Origin: G963664935 sp963664935
GTDB lineage: Bacteria > Pseudomonadota > Gammaproteobacteria > Methylococcales > G963664935
NCBI GenBank assembly: GCA_963664935.2
Contig: CAXXSE010000007.1
Span: forward strand, 558,001 to 622,000
Direction: 5' to 3'
DNA length: 64,000 bases
In this document: piece by piece, positions 18,960-27,226 of the stretch
Position numbering within the stretch: position 1 is the stretch's first letter
Layout: each line of letters begins with the position of its first letter
Translations under genes and position numbers: made by a program
The notes under the pieces: model-generated
Told to the model about the DNA's origin: nothing
What the model saw: the letters and a program-made list of their open reading frames with translations, nothing else
The model's database searches: none

Positions 18960-19226
18960 CTACCTTTTAGTTGACAATGGAAAGATTTTTTCGGGAATGA
19001 CCATTTCCAATTCTTCGTATGCAAATTTTTGAACGCGGCCGAGTTCCGCCAGAGTATTTTGCTCCAGTTGCAATTTACCCCATTCAACTTCTAAATTGTC
19101 TAATTCCCTTTCCAAACGCTGAATCTCACCAAATAACCCACGGGCGCGGTGTTTGGCATAAACCACCGCAACCGCCGTTGTCACCGACAACAACATCAAT
19201 ACGCCCGCCGATACCCTTTTAATCAT
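18960..19226 (-). CDS. ftsL: cell division protein FtsL
   Basis: An 88-residue bitopic membrane protein. One transmembrane helix (about residues 7-24, AGVLMLLSVTTAVAVVYAK). A leucine-zipper-like coiled coil follows (IQRLERELDNLEVEWGKLQ), then LEMVIPEKIFPL at the end. FtsL forms a complex with FtsB and FtsQ and activates FtsWI. The assignment rests mainly on size, topology and its fixed position between rsmH and ftsI, since FtsL sequence is weakly conserved. Overlaps rsmH by four bases. Confidence 0.93.
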   Translation of the reverse strand: MIKRVSAGVLMLLSVTTAVAVVYAKHRARGLFGEIQRLERELDNLEVEWGKLQLEQNTLAELGRVQKFAYEELEMVIPEKIFPLSTKR

Positions 19227-20158
19227 GCCAATTTCTCCGCTATTCTGAGAACGGCACTGCGCGCGCGCGAATTTTTCGACACTTCTTCACGACTGGGTTT
19301 TTGCGCCTTTCCAATTTTTTTTAACACGGGTCGAATCGCCGACGCGGGAACCGGCAGTTCCGATGGAAAAATATCTCCTCGGCTTTGGTCTCGGATATAC
19401 CGTTTTACGATTCGATCTTCCAAGGAATGAAAGGTGATAACCACCAGCCTGCCACCCGGCTTCAGCGCATTAGACGCTTGCCGCAAACCTTCTTGTAATT
19501 CCTGCAATTCATGATTGATAAAAATACGTATCGCTTGAAATATCCGGGTGGCCGGATGTTTTCCCGGCTCTCTCACGGGAACGGCCTGCTCGATGATCGC
19601 CGCTAACTTCAATGTCCTGTTAATCGGTTCGTGAATTCTATATTGAGCGATTGCATGGGCAATCCGTTTGGAAAAACGCTCCTCGCCAAATCTTCGAAAT
19701 ACATTGGTCATCTCGGCTTCCGAAACCACATTCAACCACTCGGCGGCATTCGGGTCCGATCGAGTATCCATACGCATATCAAGCAGTCCATCTTTGTAAA
19801 AACTGAATCCCCGATCTGCATTATCAAGTTGTGGAGAAGAAACGCCCAAGTCCATTAAAACCCCGGATAACTTTCCACTTAAGCCGTGGATTTCGATAAC
19901 ATCCCCCATACAGGCAAAGTTACTTTGTTCTATTTCAAAGCGTGGTTGACATTTTAATTGCCGAGCCATTTCTGAATTCACCGCATCCCCATCTTTATCG
20001 AGCGCTATTACCTTGCCGCGGGTTCCCAAACGCTCTAAAATTGCTGAGCTATGCCCTCCCCGTCCAAAAGTACAATCAAGATAGTAACCGTCGGGACAAA
20101 TATTCAACCCAACCATGGCTTCGTCAACCATAACAGCACAATGTCCACCAGCGCCCAT
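19223..20158 (-). CDS. rsmH: 16S rRNA (cytosine-1402-N4)-methyltransferase
   Basis: SAM-dependent methyltransferase (formerly MraW), 311 residues, modifying C1402 of 16S rRNA. Motifs: LDCTFGRGGHSSAIL (SAM-binding motif I), VLMDLGVSSPQLD, DMRMDTRSDPNAAEWLN, and the C-terminal ITFHSLEDRIVKRYI. The family start is usually near HxxVMxxE; here HCAVMVDEAMVGL begins at residue 6, so the ATG chosen fits. Three bases separate it from mraZ. Confidence 0.96.
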   Translation of the reverse strand: MGAGGHCAVMVDEAMVGLNICPDGYYLDCTFGRGGHSSAILERLGTRGKVIALDKDGDAVNSEMARQLKCQPRFEIEQSNFACMGDVIEIHGLSGKLSGVLMDLGVSSPQLDNADRGFSFYKDGLLDMRMDTRSDPNAAEWLNVVSEAEMTNVFRRFGEERFSKRIAHAIAQYRIHEPINRTLKLAAIIEQAVPVREPGKHPATRIFQAIRIFINHELQELQEGLRQASNALKPGGRLVVITFHSLEDRIVKRYIRDQSRGDIFPSELPVPASAIRPVLKKIGKAQKPSREEVSKNSRARSAVLRIAEKLA

Positions 20159-20161
20159 TAA

Positions 20162-20626
20162 CTACAATTGCAATGACTCAAGATCGGATGAGATCTCGCT
20201 TAAATCGCCAACGTTAACTTCCTCGTTCCACTTGACACACCCCTCATTCCAGCTGTCTTCGTCCCATATTTCAAACATGGTGATTTGGCCTATCAACGCG
20301 ATACGTTTATCCAAGTCCGCGTACTCACGCAATCGCTCGGGCAACATCACTCTACCTTGGCCATCCATCTCGCAGGGTGTAGCATGACCGAATATCAAAC
20401 GTTGAAGCTGTTTTACCCTCCGGTTGAGCGATGGGGCGCGACGAAGTTTTTCCTGGATCACCTCCCACTCCGGCATCGGATAAAGCGATAAACACTTGTC
20501 CCGATTTAAGGTGAGCACCAATTTCCCTCCGCACAAATCTTGCAGATCACCGCGATATTTAGTAGGAATTGCCAGACGCCCTTTGGTATCCAAATTGACC
20601 GAGTTGTGCCCTAGTATCAAATCCAC
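20162..20626 (-). CDS. mraZ: transcriptional regulator MraZ
   Basis: A 154-residue protein with two SpoVT/AbrB-like MraZ domains. The first has VNLDTKGRLAIPTKYR, the second CEMDGQGRVMLPERLREYA, each carrying the conserved D-x-x-GR signature. MraZ binds direct repeats in its own promoter and regulates the dcw operon. The start is GTG at 20626, which puts VNLD at residues 10-13, near the usual position. The operator described at 20643-20690 lies immediately upstream. Confidence 0.95.
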   Translation of the reverse strand: MDLILGHNSVNLDTKGRLAIPTKYRGDLQDLCGGKLVLTLNRDKCLSLYPMPEWEVIQEKLRRAPSLNRRVKQLQRLIFGHATPCEMDGQGRVMLPERLREYADLDKRIALIGQITMFEIWDEDSWNEGCVKWNEEVNVGDLSEISSDLESLQL

Positions 20627-20642
20627 ACCTCATCGTAGAAAA

Positions 20643-20690
20643 CCTCCCTATTCACCCACATTTCACCATTTTGCCCCATAATCCACCACC
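20643..20690 (-). promoter_or_regulatory. MraZ operator: 10-bp-periodic TGGKG repeats
   Basis: On the minus strand, five G-rich boxes follow each other with an exact 10-bp period: TGGTG, TGGGG, TGGTG, TGGGT, and GGGAG, each separated by five AT-rich bases. This matches the known MraZ recognition pattern (TGGGN boxes spaced by five bases). The array lies between the -10 element and the mraZ start, so bound MraZ would sit on the initially transcribed region. Autorepression is inferred from the family. Confidence 0.85.
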
Positions 20691-20693
20691 CGC

Positions 20694-20722
20694 ACTATAG
20701 GAAGCAATTTCAACTAAGTCAA
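20694..20722 (-). promoter_or_regulatory. sigma70-type promoter of the dcw operon
   Basis: On the minus strand, -35 TTGACT (20722-20717) and -10 TATAGT (20699-20694) are separated by exactly 17 bp. Each matches the consensus at five of six positions. It is the only strong promoter seen upstream of mraZ and probably drives the whole run down to ftsZ. Confidence 0.8.
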
Positions 20723-21185
20723 GATAAATCTGATAAAAATACGCCTGTTTTTAAAAAGAAAAATTCGCTTTCGATAATGAAAAGTATAATTGTGTTGTTT
20801 TTAGAACTAAAAAAAGATATAGGCTTCATAACATTGGCTTTTACTTATAAAGCCAATTCTAGAATTTATGTCTAAACGAATGGAGGAAACGAATTTCGGG
20901 GCTGTACAAAATTCAGTCAATAAGAAAAAGTGAATCGGCCGATAAGTCAGATTTTATCTTGGATCGGAATATGCCTATCTGACCAATTTGTTTCCAATCA
21001 CGGAGTTTTCGTTGACCGCCGCCATGTAGTGGAATCGACAGGGTTGGGCAAAGGATTAGAGTGGGTGGGTGAGTAGCCTCAGTAGGCTTGATTATTTTGG
21101 TCTCTCGAAATCGGTCCTATTCCCCTCAGGGCCATTTTGAAGCAGCCAGGAATTGCACCGGAAGATTTCTTGAGAAGTAAATTTG
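20723..21185. other. AT-rich intergenic stretch, no gene seen
   Basis: Nothing gene-like is supported here. It separates the dcw promoter from the vsr remnant. Two short overlapping minus-strand frames further on (about 21079-21304) have no start signals or family similarity and run antisense to the vsr scrap. Confidence 0.4.
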
Positions 21186-21356
21186 TCAATTTTTGTACAT
21201 GGCTGTTTCTCGCACGGCCATAAATGCAAAAGAGGAGACAGACTGCCGAAGAAGAATCGGCAATACTGGGCAAAGAAAATCAAAGCTAATTTCGACAGGT
21301 ACAAGCGCCACTTTGAGGAACTTGATAAATTAAGGTGGAATGTATTGACTATTTAG
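21186..21356 (+). pseudogene. C-terminal remnant of a Vsr mismatch endonuclease
   Basis: Reading plus-strand triplets from 21186 gives IFVHGCFSHGHKCKRGD, then LPKKNRQYWAKKI and ELDKLRWNVLTI before a stop. These match in order the C-terminal half of very-short-patch repair endonucleases (usual pattern VHGCFWHGH, LP.TN..YW..KI, L..LGW.V). The Trp of CFWHGH is Ser here and the N-terminal half, including the catalytic region, is missing; a stop lies just upstream. It is therefore a decayed fragment. Vsr genes usually accompany a cytosine methyltransferase; none is present nearby. Confidence 0.75.
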
Positions 21357-21400
21357 GAATGGATCAAAAAGCCCTCAAAACCGCTCCCCCTCGCGACGAC

Positions 21401-21424
21401 TCCTATTCTCGGACAGCCTCCTAG
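21401..21424. repeat. shared 20-bp motif, probable orphan IS end
   Basis: The complement of this site reads CTAGGAGGCTGTCCGAGAAT and recurs exactly in the other orientation at 40930-40949. A degraded version (CTAGGAAATTGTCCAAGAAT) is at 1955-1974. The motif resembles the terminal repeats of an insertion sequence whose body is gone; here it borders the vsr remnant on the trxB side. Confidence 0.55.
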
Positions 21425-21439
21425 CGGTTTGAAAAGGGA

Positions 21440-22393
21440 CTAATCTAAATTATCCAAATAGCGTTCCGCGTCCAACGCCGCCATGCAGCCCGATCCGGCG
21501 GAGGTAATTGCCTGGCGATAAATCGAATCTGATACATCGCCCGCCGCGAAAACACCTGGGATACTCGTTGCGGTGGCGTTACCTTGGTTTCCACTGTGTA
21601 TTTTTAGGTAGCCGTTGGTCATGTCCAACTGGCCTTCGAAAATTGATGTGTTCGGGGAATGCCCGATGGCGATAAAAACCCCATCAAGACCCAACTGCTT
21701 GGCCGATTCATCTTTAACGTTTTTAATGTTGATACCGGTGACACCCATTTCGCCACCCAGAACTTCCTCAAGAACATGGTCCCATTCAATGGCGACATTC
21801 CCATCGCTCGCTTTATTCATGAGTTTGTCGACAAGAATTTTTTCCGCGCGAAATTTTTGGCGCCTGTGGATTACCGTGACATTTGCGACGATATTGGACA
21901 AGTAAAGGGCTTCTTCCACGGCCGTACTACCGCCGCCGACGACCGCTACATTTTTCCCCCTAAAAAAGAAGCCGTCGCAGGTCGCGCAAGCCGAAACGCC
22001 TTTACCTTTGAATGCTTCTTCGGAAGGCAGTCCTAAATAGCGGGCGGATGCGCCGGTCGCAATAATCAATGCATCGAAGATATAGCTTCCCGAATCGCCT
22101 TTGAGATTAAAGGGGCGCGTCGACAAATCGGCCGTGTGAATATGGTCAAAAACGATTTCCGTATCAAAACGGTCGGCGTGTTTGCGCATTCGATCCATCA
22201 ATTCCGGTCCTTGCAGCCCGCTGATATCCCCCGGCCAGTTATCAACATCGGTGGTTGTCATGAGTTGCCCACCTTGTTCGATACCGGTCACCAATACCGG
22301 TTTCAGGTTTGCGCGGGCAGCGTACACGGCCGCGGTGTAACCGGCAGGGCCAGAACCCAGGATAAGAAGTCGGCAATATTTCGGGTCGCTCAT
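21440..22393 (-). CDS. trxB: thioredoxin reductase
   Basis: Flavoprotein of 317 residues that passes electrons from NADPH to thioredoxin. Motifs: FAD-binding ILGSGPAGYTAAVYAARA (residues 10-27), the redox-active CATC in ACATCDGFFFRGK (about 136-147), NADPH-binding VVGGGSTAVEEALYLS, and the C-terminal GVFAAGDVSDSIYRQAITSAGSGCMAA. It is divergent from ftsK, an arrangement common in gammaproteobacteria. Confidence 0.97.
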   Translation of the reverse strand: MSDPKYCRLLILGSGPAGYTAAVYAARANLKPVLVTGIEQGGQLMTTTDVDNWPGDISGLQGPELMDRMRKHADRFDTEIVFDHIHTADLSTRPFNLKGDSGSYIFDALIIATGASARYLGLPSEEAFKGKGVSACATCDGFFFRGKNVAVVGGGSTAVEEALYLSNIVANVTVIHRRQKFRAEKILVDKLMNKASDGNVAIEWDHVLEEVLGGEMGVTGINIKNVKDESAKQLGLDGVFIAIGHSPNTSIFEGQLDMTNGYLKIHSGNQGNATATSIPGVFAAGDVSDSIYRQAITSAGSGCMAALDAERYLDNLD

Positions 22394-22544
22394 TCAGGAC
22401 CTCGGTTGTTTAGCATGGAATGATATCGTAAGAAAATCGGCGTAGTGTGACAATGTGGCTTCAATTCGTAAAGAGTCATTGATTCAGCTTTATATATATA
22501 TTAATTATAATAAGATACAATGCATAGTTAGAATTTGCTTAAAT

Positions 22545-24845
22545 ATGGTTCGAGTAAAAGGTAAAACAATCGTGGACAGATCAACGGAACAGGTTTATCG
22601 GGGATTACGTGAAATCCTTTTTTTGGCTTTTTTTACTGTTGCGTTGTTTGTGGTGTTATCCCTGGTCACTTTCAATTTGGAAGACACGGGTTGGCGTCAC
22701 ATCGGTAGCGGCCAAACCATCAACAATGCCGGAGGACGGGTCGGCGCATGGATCTCAGACTTTATCCTCTCGTTATTTGGGGTCATGGCTTATTTGCTCC
22801 CTATTATGATTGGTTACCATGGGTACGTTTTGTATAAGGGTAAAGATGGGGAAGCCGCCATGCCATGGATATTGGTGCTTCGCTGGATAGGGTTCGCCCT
22901 TACCCTAATTTCCGGCACCGCCATGACTTATACTCATTTCCTTCGCACCCAGTTGCCGTTGCCGGGCACCACCGGGGGTATTCTGGGTGAAGAAGTCGCC
23001 GAATGGCTGATCGCATCATTTGGCATCACGGGCGCTTCATTGCTGATGCTCGCCACATTTTTCGCCGGAATGACTTTATTCACGGGGATTTCCTGGGTAG
23101 GCGTCATTGATGCCCTTGGGAAATATACCTTAAATGGTTTGCGTTACTTCTATCGGTTTTTGAGTCAATCCTACAGTCGGCTTTGTGATACTTGGACCGC
23201 GAGGCAATCGTTTGTTCCGTCTCCCCGGATCGCCAAGACATCTATACCCGCCCCGCCGCCGATAAAGATCGAACCGAGATTGGGGAATAGCGAGGAGTTT
23301 GAAGCTAAACCCGTAGAATATTTTACACCGCTACCCTCGAAGTCTGGTCGAACAAGTTTACCGTCAATTACACTGCTGGACGAAATTGATCAGAGTGCGG
23401 CAGGCTATTCCCATATCGAGTTGGAACAAATGTCGAGACAGGTAGAACTTGTTTTGGCCGATTTTAGCGTCGAAGTGAGAGTCGTCGCGGTCCTTCCCGG
23501 CCCTGTCATCACTCGGTTTGAAATCGAACCCGCCGCCGGTGTCAAAGTCAGCCGGGTCAGCGCGCTTTCCAAAGATCTTGCCCGCGCATTGTCGGTGCCG
23601 AGCGTCAGGATCGTCGAGGTAATTCCAGGGAAATCCGTTATTGGACTGGAAATTCCGAATGTAAACCGGGAAATTGTTTCGCTTCGGGATGTTTGTGCCT
23701 CGAAACAGTACCAGAATTCTCCATCGCCCATGACGCTGGTGTTGGGCAAAGACATTGCCGGAACCGCGGTCGTGGTGGATCTGGGGAAAATGCCCCATTT
23801 ACTGGTCGCGGGTACTACGGGTTCCGGAAAATCCGTAGCGGTAAACGCCATGATTCTGAGTATCCTGTACAAATCAACGCCCGATCAGGTTCGACTCATT
23901 TTGGTCGACCCAAAAATGCTCGAACTATCGGTTTACGAAGGTATTCCTCATCTGCTGACGCCGGTCGTTACCGATATGAAAGAAGCCTCCAACGCCCTGC
24001 GTTGGTGCGTTGCTGAAATGGAACGGCGTTATCGTGTAATGTCCATGCTAGGGGTTAGAAACCTGGCGGGTTTCAATCGGAAGGTAAGCGAGGCCCAAGA
24101 AAAAGGGAAACCCATCAAAGACCCACTTTTTCAGCCGGATATTCCTTTACAGGAAGGGGAGGAATATACTGTGTTAACACCGTTGCCAAATATTGTCATC
24201 GTAATCGACGAACTCGCGGATATGATGATGATCGTGGGTAAAAAGGTAGAGGAATTGATTGCCCGGTTGGCGCAAAAAGCCCGTGCTGCCGGGCTTCATT
24301 TGATATTGGCGACCCAGCGTCCTTCGGTGGATGTATTGACCGGGTTGATCAAAGCAAATATACCGACGCGGCTGTCGTTTCAGGTTTCGTCGAAAATCGA
24401 TTCACGAACCATTCTCGATCAAGCCGGTGCGGAAAGCTTACTCGGCAACGGCGATATGCTATTTTTGCCGCCAGGAACCAGCCTCCCGCTACGAGCCCAT
24501 GGCGCTTTTGTTTCGGATCAGGAAGTCCATCGCGTGGTCGATTTTCTAAAATCCTCGGGAACGGCGGCTTATCTGGATGAAATACTACAAGAAAACCAAG
24601 ACAATGGAGATTTGGGCGATCTACTCACCGCTTCGGACGATGAAAGTGACCCGCGTTACGATGAGGCCGTTCGAATTGTTACTGAGAGCCGCAAAGCCTC
24701 GATATCCTACGTCCAAAGACGCCTTAAGGTCGGGTACAATCGCGCGGCTCGCATGATGGAAGATATGGAAACGGCAGGCGTTGTCAGTCATACCGAAGCG
24801 AACGGAAATAGAGAGGTGTTAGCGCCTCCACCCCCAGAGGATTAA
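22545..24845 (+). CDS. ftsK: DNA translocase FtsK
   Basis: A 766-residue FtsK/SpoIIIE protein that pumps chromosomal DNA through the closing septum and supports dimer resolution at dif. Four or five N-terminal transmembrane helices (residues about 20-190), a short Pro-rich linker, and the motor with Walker A AGTTGSGKSVAVNAM and Walker B NIVIVIDELADMMM. The C-terminal gamma domain (RKASISYVQRRLKVGYNRAARMME) reads KOPS. I chose the ATG starting MVRVKGKT; the frame is open 30 codons further, but that part is AT-rich and not protein-like. lolA, the usual next gene, is absent here. Confidence 0.95.
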   Translation: MVRVKGKTIVDRSTEQVYRGLREILFLAFFTVALFVVLSLVTFNLEDTGWRHIGSGQTINNAGGRVGAWISDFILSLFGVMAYLLPIMIGYHGYVLYKGKDGEAAMPWILVLRWIGFALTLISGTAMTYTHFLRTQLPLPGTTGGILGEEVAEWLIASFGITGASLLMLATFFAGMTLFTGISWVGVIDALGKYTLNGLRYFYRFLSQSYSRLCDTWTARQSFVPSPRIAKTSIPAPPPIKIEPRLGNSEEFEAKPVEYFTPLPSKSGRTSLPSITLLDEIDQSAAGYSHIELEQMSRQVELVLADFSVEVRVVAVLPGPVITRFEIEPAAGVKVSRVSALSKDLARALSVPSVRIVEVIPGKSVIGLEIPNVNREIVSLRDVCASKQYQNSPSPMTLVLGKDIAGTAVVVDLGKMPHLLVAGTTGSGKSVAVNAMILSILYKSTPDQVRLILVDPKMLELSVYEGIPHLLTPVVTDMKEASNALRWCVAEMERRYRVMSMLGVRNLAGFNRKVSEAQEKGKPIKDPLFQPDIPLQEGEEYTVLTPLPNIVIVIDELADMMMIVGKKVEELIARLAQKARAAGLHLILATQRPSVDVLTGLIKANIPTRLSFQVSSKIDSRTILDQAGAESLLGNGDMLFLPPGTSLPLRAHGAFVSDQEVHRVVDFLKSSGTAAYLDEILQENQDNGDLGDLLTASDDESDPRYDEAVRIVTESRKASISYVQRRLKVGYNRAARMMEDMETAGVVSHTEANGNREVLAPPPPED

Positions 24846-24908
24846 ATGGAGGTGTACCTTATAATACTCCAGACTCTTTAGCTCAATACTATCTCCAATT
24901 GAAAGACG

Positions 24909-25226
24909 ATGCCTTGTGATTCGGCACAGTCCAAGGCTCTTTACCAAAAGAGCGAATGTTATTTGAAAAAACTACTCATGGAGCGATTGCCAAAAGGAAG
25001 CAAGTTTTTTTTGTTTGGTTCTAGAGCTAAGGGTACCGCGGGCTTGATGGCGGATATTGATATAGGCATCCTACCTTCGAAGGACCTGGGTGATAAATGT
25101 CTATCAAATCTGCGGGATGAAATAGAAGAATCATTTGTTCCCTATAATGTCGATTTAGTTGATTTCTCGAAAACTTCAGAATTTTTCAGACAACAGGCGC
25201 TAAAACAAACAATAACATGGAATTAA
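24909..25226 (+). CDS. MNT-type nucleotidyltransferase antitoxin
   Basis: A 105-residue minimal nucleotidyltransferase. The active-site pattern GSRAKGTAGLMADIDIGI has the GSxxxG motif at 37-42 and the metal-binding Asp49 and Asp51. In MNT/HEPN pairs the MntA-like protein neutralises the HEPN toxin by adenylylating it. It overlaps the HEPN gene by ten bases, typical of the pair. The order (MNT first) agrees with known systems. The activity is inferred from family. Confidence 0.88.
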   Translation: MPCDSAQSKALYQKSECYLKKLLMERLPKGSKFFLFGSRAKGTAGLMADIDIGILPSKDLGDKCLSNLRDEIEESFVPYNVDLVDFSKTSEFFRQQALKQTITWN

Positions 25227-25636
25227 AACTCAATAGCTTCAAGCAGGTTCTGGACGGCTTTAAATATTTGACAAGCGTTGATTACGGATCGTTACAGAAA
25301 ATACTGGATCCAAGACTCATTGATGGACTGGAGAATGGATTGGTTCAAAAATTTGAAATTGTTACAGAACAAAGCTGGAAGCTGGTCAAAGTAATTTTAT
25401 TGCAAAAAGAAGGGCTTGATGAAAAAACACCGAAGCAAACCATAAAAAGCTATTACAAGGCGGGTTATCTTGATGAAGATGATTATTTGTTATGGATGCA
25501 GGCTCTGGATGACAGGAATATTCTCAGTCACCGATATGATGAAAAGGCTTATCAACAGGCATTAAACAGGATGACTTTGTACGCTGAATTTTTTGAGAGG
25601 CTATTTCAGGAATTAAATAAAGGAACCTCTGAATAA
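25217..25636 (+). CDS. HEPN-domain toxin (HI0074-like)
   Basis: A 139-residue all-helical protein of the nucleotidyltransferase substrate-binding (HI0074/HepT-like) family. The HEPN RNase motif R-x4-H is present as RNILSHRY (Arg100, Asn101, His105), with a downstream Tyr that could be the modification site. It probably cleaves RNA when released from the partner. The last four codons and stop (Gly-Thr-Ser-Glu-stop) come from the left arm of a palindromic repeat (25622-25752), so the native C-terminus has been replaced. Confidence 0.87.
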   Translation: MELKLNSFKQVLDGFKYLTSVDYGSLQKILDPRLIDGLENGLVQKFEIVTEQSWKLVKVILLQKEGLDEKTPKQTIKSYYKAGYLDEDDYLLWMQALDDRNILSHRYDEKAYQQALNRMTLYAEFFERLFQELNKGTSE

Positions 25637-25752
25637 ACTGTCATTTCGAGCAAAACGAGAAATATAACTTGCACGAACTGAATACAATTTAAAGGCTTGT
25701 AAAGATTCCTCTCAATGATCGGAATGACAAAAGTGACTTATTCAGAACTTCC
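25622..25752. repeat. palindromic miniature element (131 bp)
   Basis: Outer arms GGAACCTCTGAATAA (25622-25636) and TTATTCAGAACTTCC (25738-25752) are inverted repeats with two mismatches. Inner arms TGTCATTTCGAG (25639 on) and its partner ending GGAATGACA (25721-25729) continue the hairpin. It has no coding content and looks like a MITE. The left arm supplies the stop codon of the HEPN gene. Confidence 0.7.
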
Positions 25753-26283
25753 CCAAACAATGTATGAGACTATATCGTGTTTAACGCCCACATCGGCGCA
25801 TCTAGCTATATTGCGCCCAGATACATAAAAGCCTACGCGATACCGGAAATGATCTGTTAGTGGCGCTGAACCCCAATGATTCGGTAGGTGTCATTGACAG
25901 TTTTTCCCCAGCAGCTCATTACTTTACTGAATATGAAAGATTCGATCGCCATATCGACAAGCTAAGAAGAAAAAAGCGGGGAATATTTTTTGACTTTGTT
26001 TTAGCTTGCAGAGGGTGAAACGCGTAGAAGTTCCAAAAACCCTATAAGGATTGACGACAGCTTCAGACCTCCGGCGCCACGGCGGCTTTTCCTGGTTAAT
26101 ACGCAGGAAGGTGGAAACGAGTGATGGATTGGAAGAGGATTTAAGGGTTGGGGTAAAAATGCGGTGAACACGATTCTACGGTTCGGTGGTAACTACTTTA
26201 GGCATTAATATGATTCCCAGGGGGATTATGTTTCCACGAACCCCAAGGTTTACGGTAGGTTCAACAAATTCCGAGCTAGTCTC
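25753..26283. other. gene-poor stretch with decayed coding scraps
   Basis: A plus-strand frame at about 25853-26020 reads protein-like (LLVALNPNDSVGVID, then AAHYFTEYERF and a Lys/Arg-rich stretch) but has no start and no family I can name. A perfect inverted repeat CGAGCTAG/CTAGCTCG spans about 26272-26292 at the end of the minus-strand membrane gene; it lacks a T-tract and is not a convincing terminator. Confidence 0.4.
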
Positions 26284-26649
26284 CTAGCTCGTTTGAATTG
26301 ATTGATCCTCGGATTGCGCTTCCTTGTTTTTGAGGGTGGCAACAATTTCATCAAAACCCTTTATCCGCATTTGGCCAATAGATACCAATTCCAATCCTGT
26401 ATCCACTATTATCTTAGTCAGGCGAGGCATTCCGTAAACCAGGTAACCGAGATACACCACCACCGGCAGCGCGAAAAGAACCGAAATCACTTCTGACAAG
26501 CCAATTACGGTTAAAATACGAACGAGATTCACCAATAAAGAAAGCGGCAACAATAGTAATGCGCCAAAGTACGCCAACACCAAGAAAGTAAAAAAGACAA
26601 ACACATAGAACTGCAGAATCCTAATCAGGGTAACATCTAATTGTTTCAT
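26284..26649 (-). CDS. small two-helix inner-membrane protein, unknown
   Basis: A 121-residue hydrophobic protein. Two long hydrophobic segments (about residues 12-47, LQFYVFVFFTFLVLAYFGALLLL, and 50-75, VISVLFALPVVVYLGYLVYG). A cytoplasmic-looking polar tail follows, ending in Glu/Gln/Ser. No family is recognised. It stands alone between the HEPN pair and the polysaccharide locus; its stop codon lies inside an inverted repeat. The long open frame and clean membrane topology favour a real gene. Confidence 0.6.
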   Translation of the reverse strand: MKQLDVTLIRILQFYVFVFFTFLVLAYFGALLLLPLSLLVNLVRILTVIGLSEVISVLFALPVVVYLGYLVYGMPRLTKIIVDTGLELVSIGQMRIKGFDEIVATLKNKEAQSEDQSIQTS

Positions 26650-27226
26650 AATATTGAAATTTTCCTATCGTTTTGAATCTGTACGTGGCGTTAGCATCAA
26701 AATGCCTTTCGTGAAAATTAACAGTTTGTAAATTAGTGGGCTGGATCAGTATAACATTAGGTGGTGCGTTCAAGAATAACAATTTTCCACTTCATACCCA
26801 GGACAATCGTAACAAGAGGATTCGTGGAATGCCTGAATAGCCAGGCGCCATTGGGTGACTGTACAAAGAATCTGTAGGGGGACGAAAATCTAAGAAAACT
26901 CCAGGTTTTTCGCCATCCTCGCTTGCGTGATCTGAATAACTACAATGATTTTCGTTATTTACGCACTAAAAAAAACCGTATTGAGCCTCAAATTTGTTTC
27001 AATACGAAGTACATAAATTTTTGATTTACCACCCTAGTAAGAAGCCAAATAGTTGTAATTCTCGATATAAAACACTCACATAGATTTTCTTAATTTGGGA
27101 TCACGGTAAAAAAGATAATTCGTAACTATAATTGTATCCGTAAGCTATTCTAATCTACCTGGATAAGCGCATATCCGAATAATTTAAAATTCCGCATATT
27201 CCAGATCAACAGGGTTCCTCCATCGA
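26650..27226. other. AT-rich region upstream of the exporter genes
   Basis: No gene is supported in these 577 bases. The stretch probably holds the promoter of the polysaccharide locus. Several TATAAT-like hexamers occur, but none has a convincing -35 partner at proper spacing. Confidence 0.4.

Noticed and set aside
25853..26020. Protein-like scrap with LLVALNPNDSVGVID
   Set aside because: Too short and without start; I considered a glycosidase tail, but no motif supports a name.
26272..26292. Perfect CGAGCTAG hairpin as a terminator
   Set aside because: No T-tract follows on either strand, so intrinsic termination is not supported; it stays an inverted repeat.
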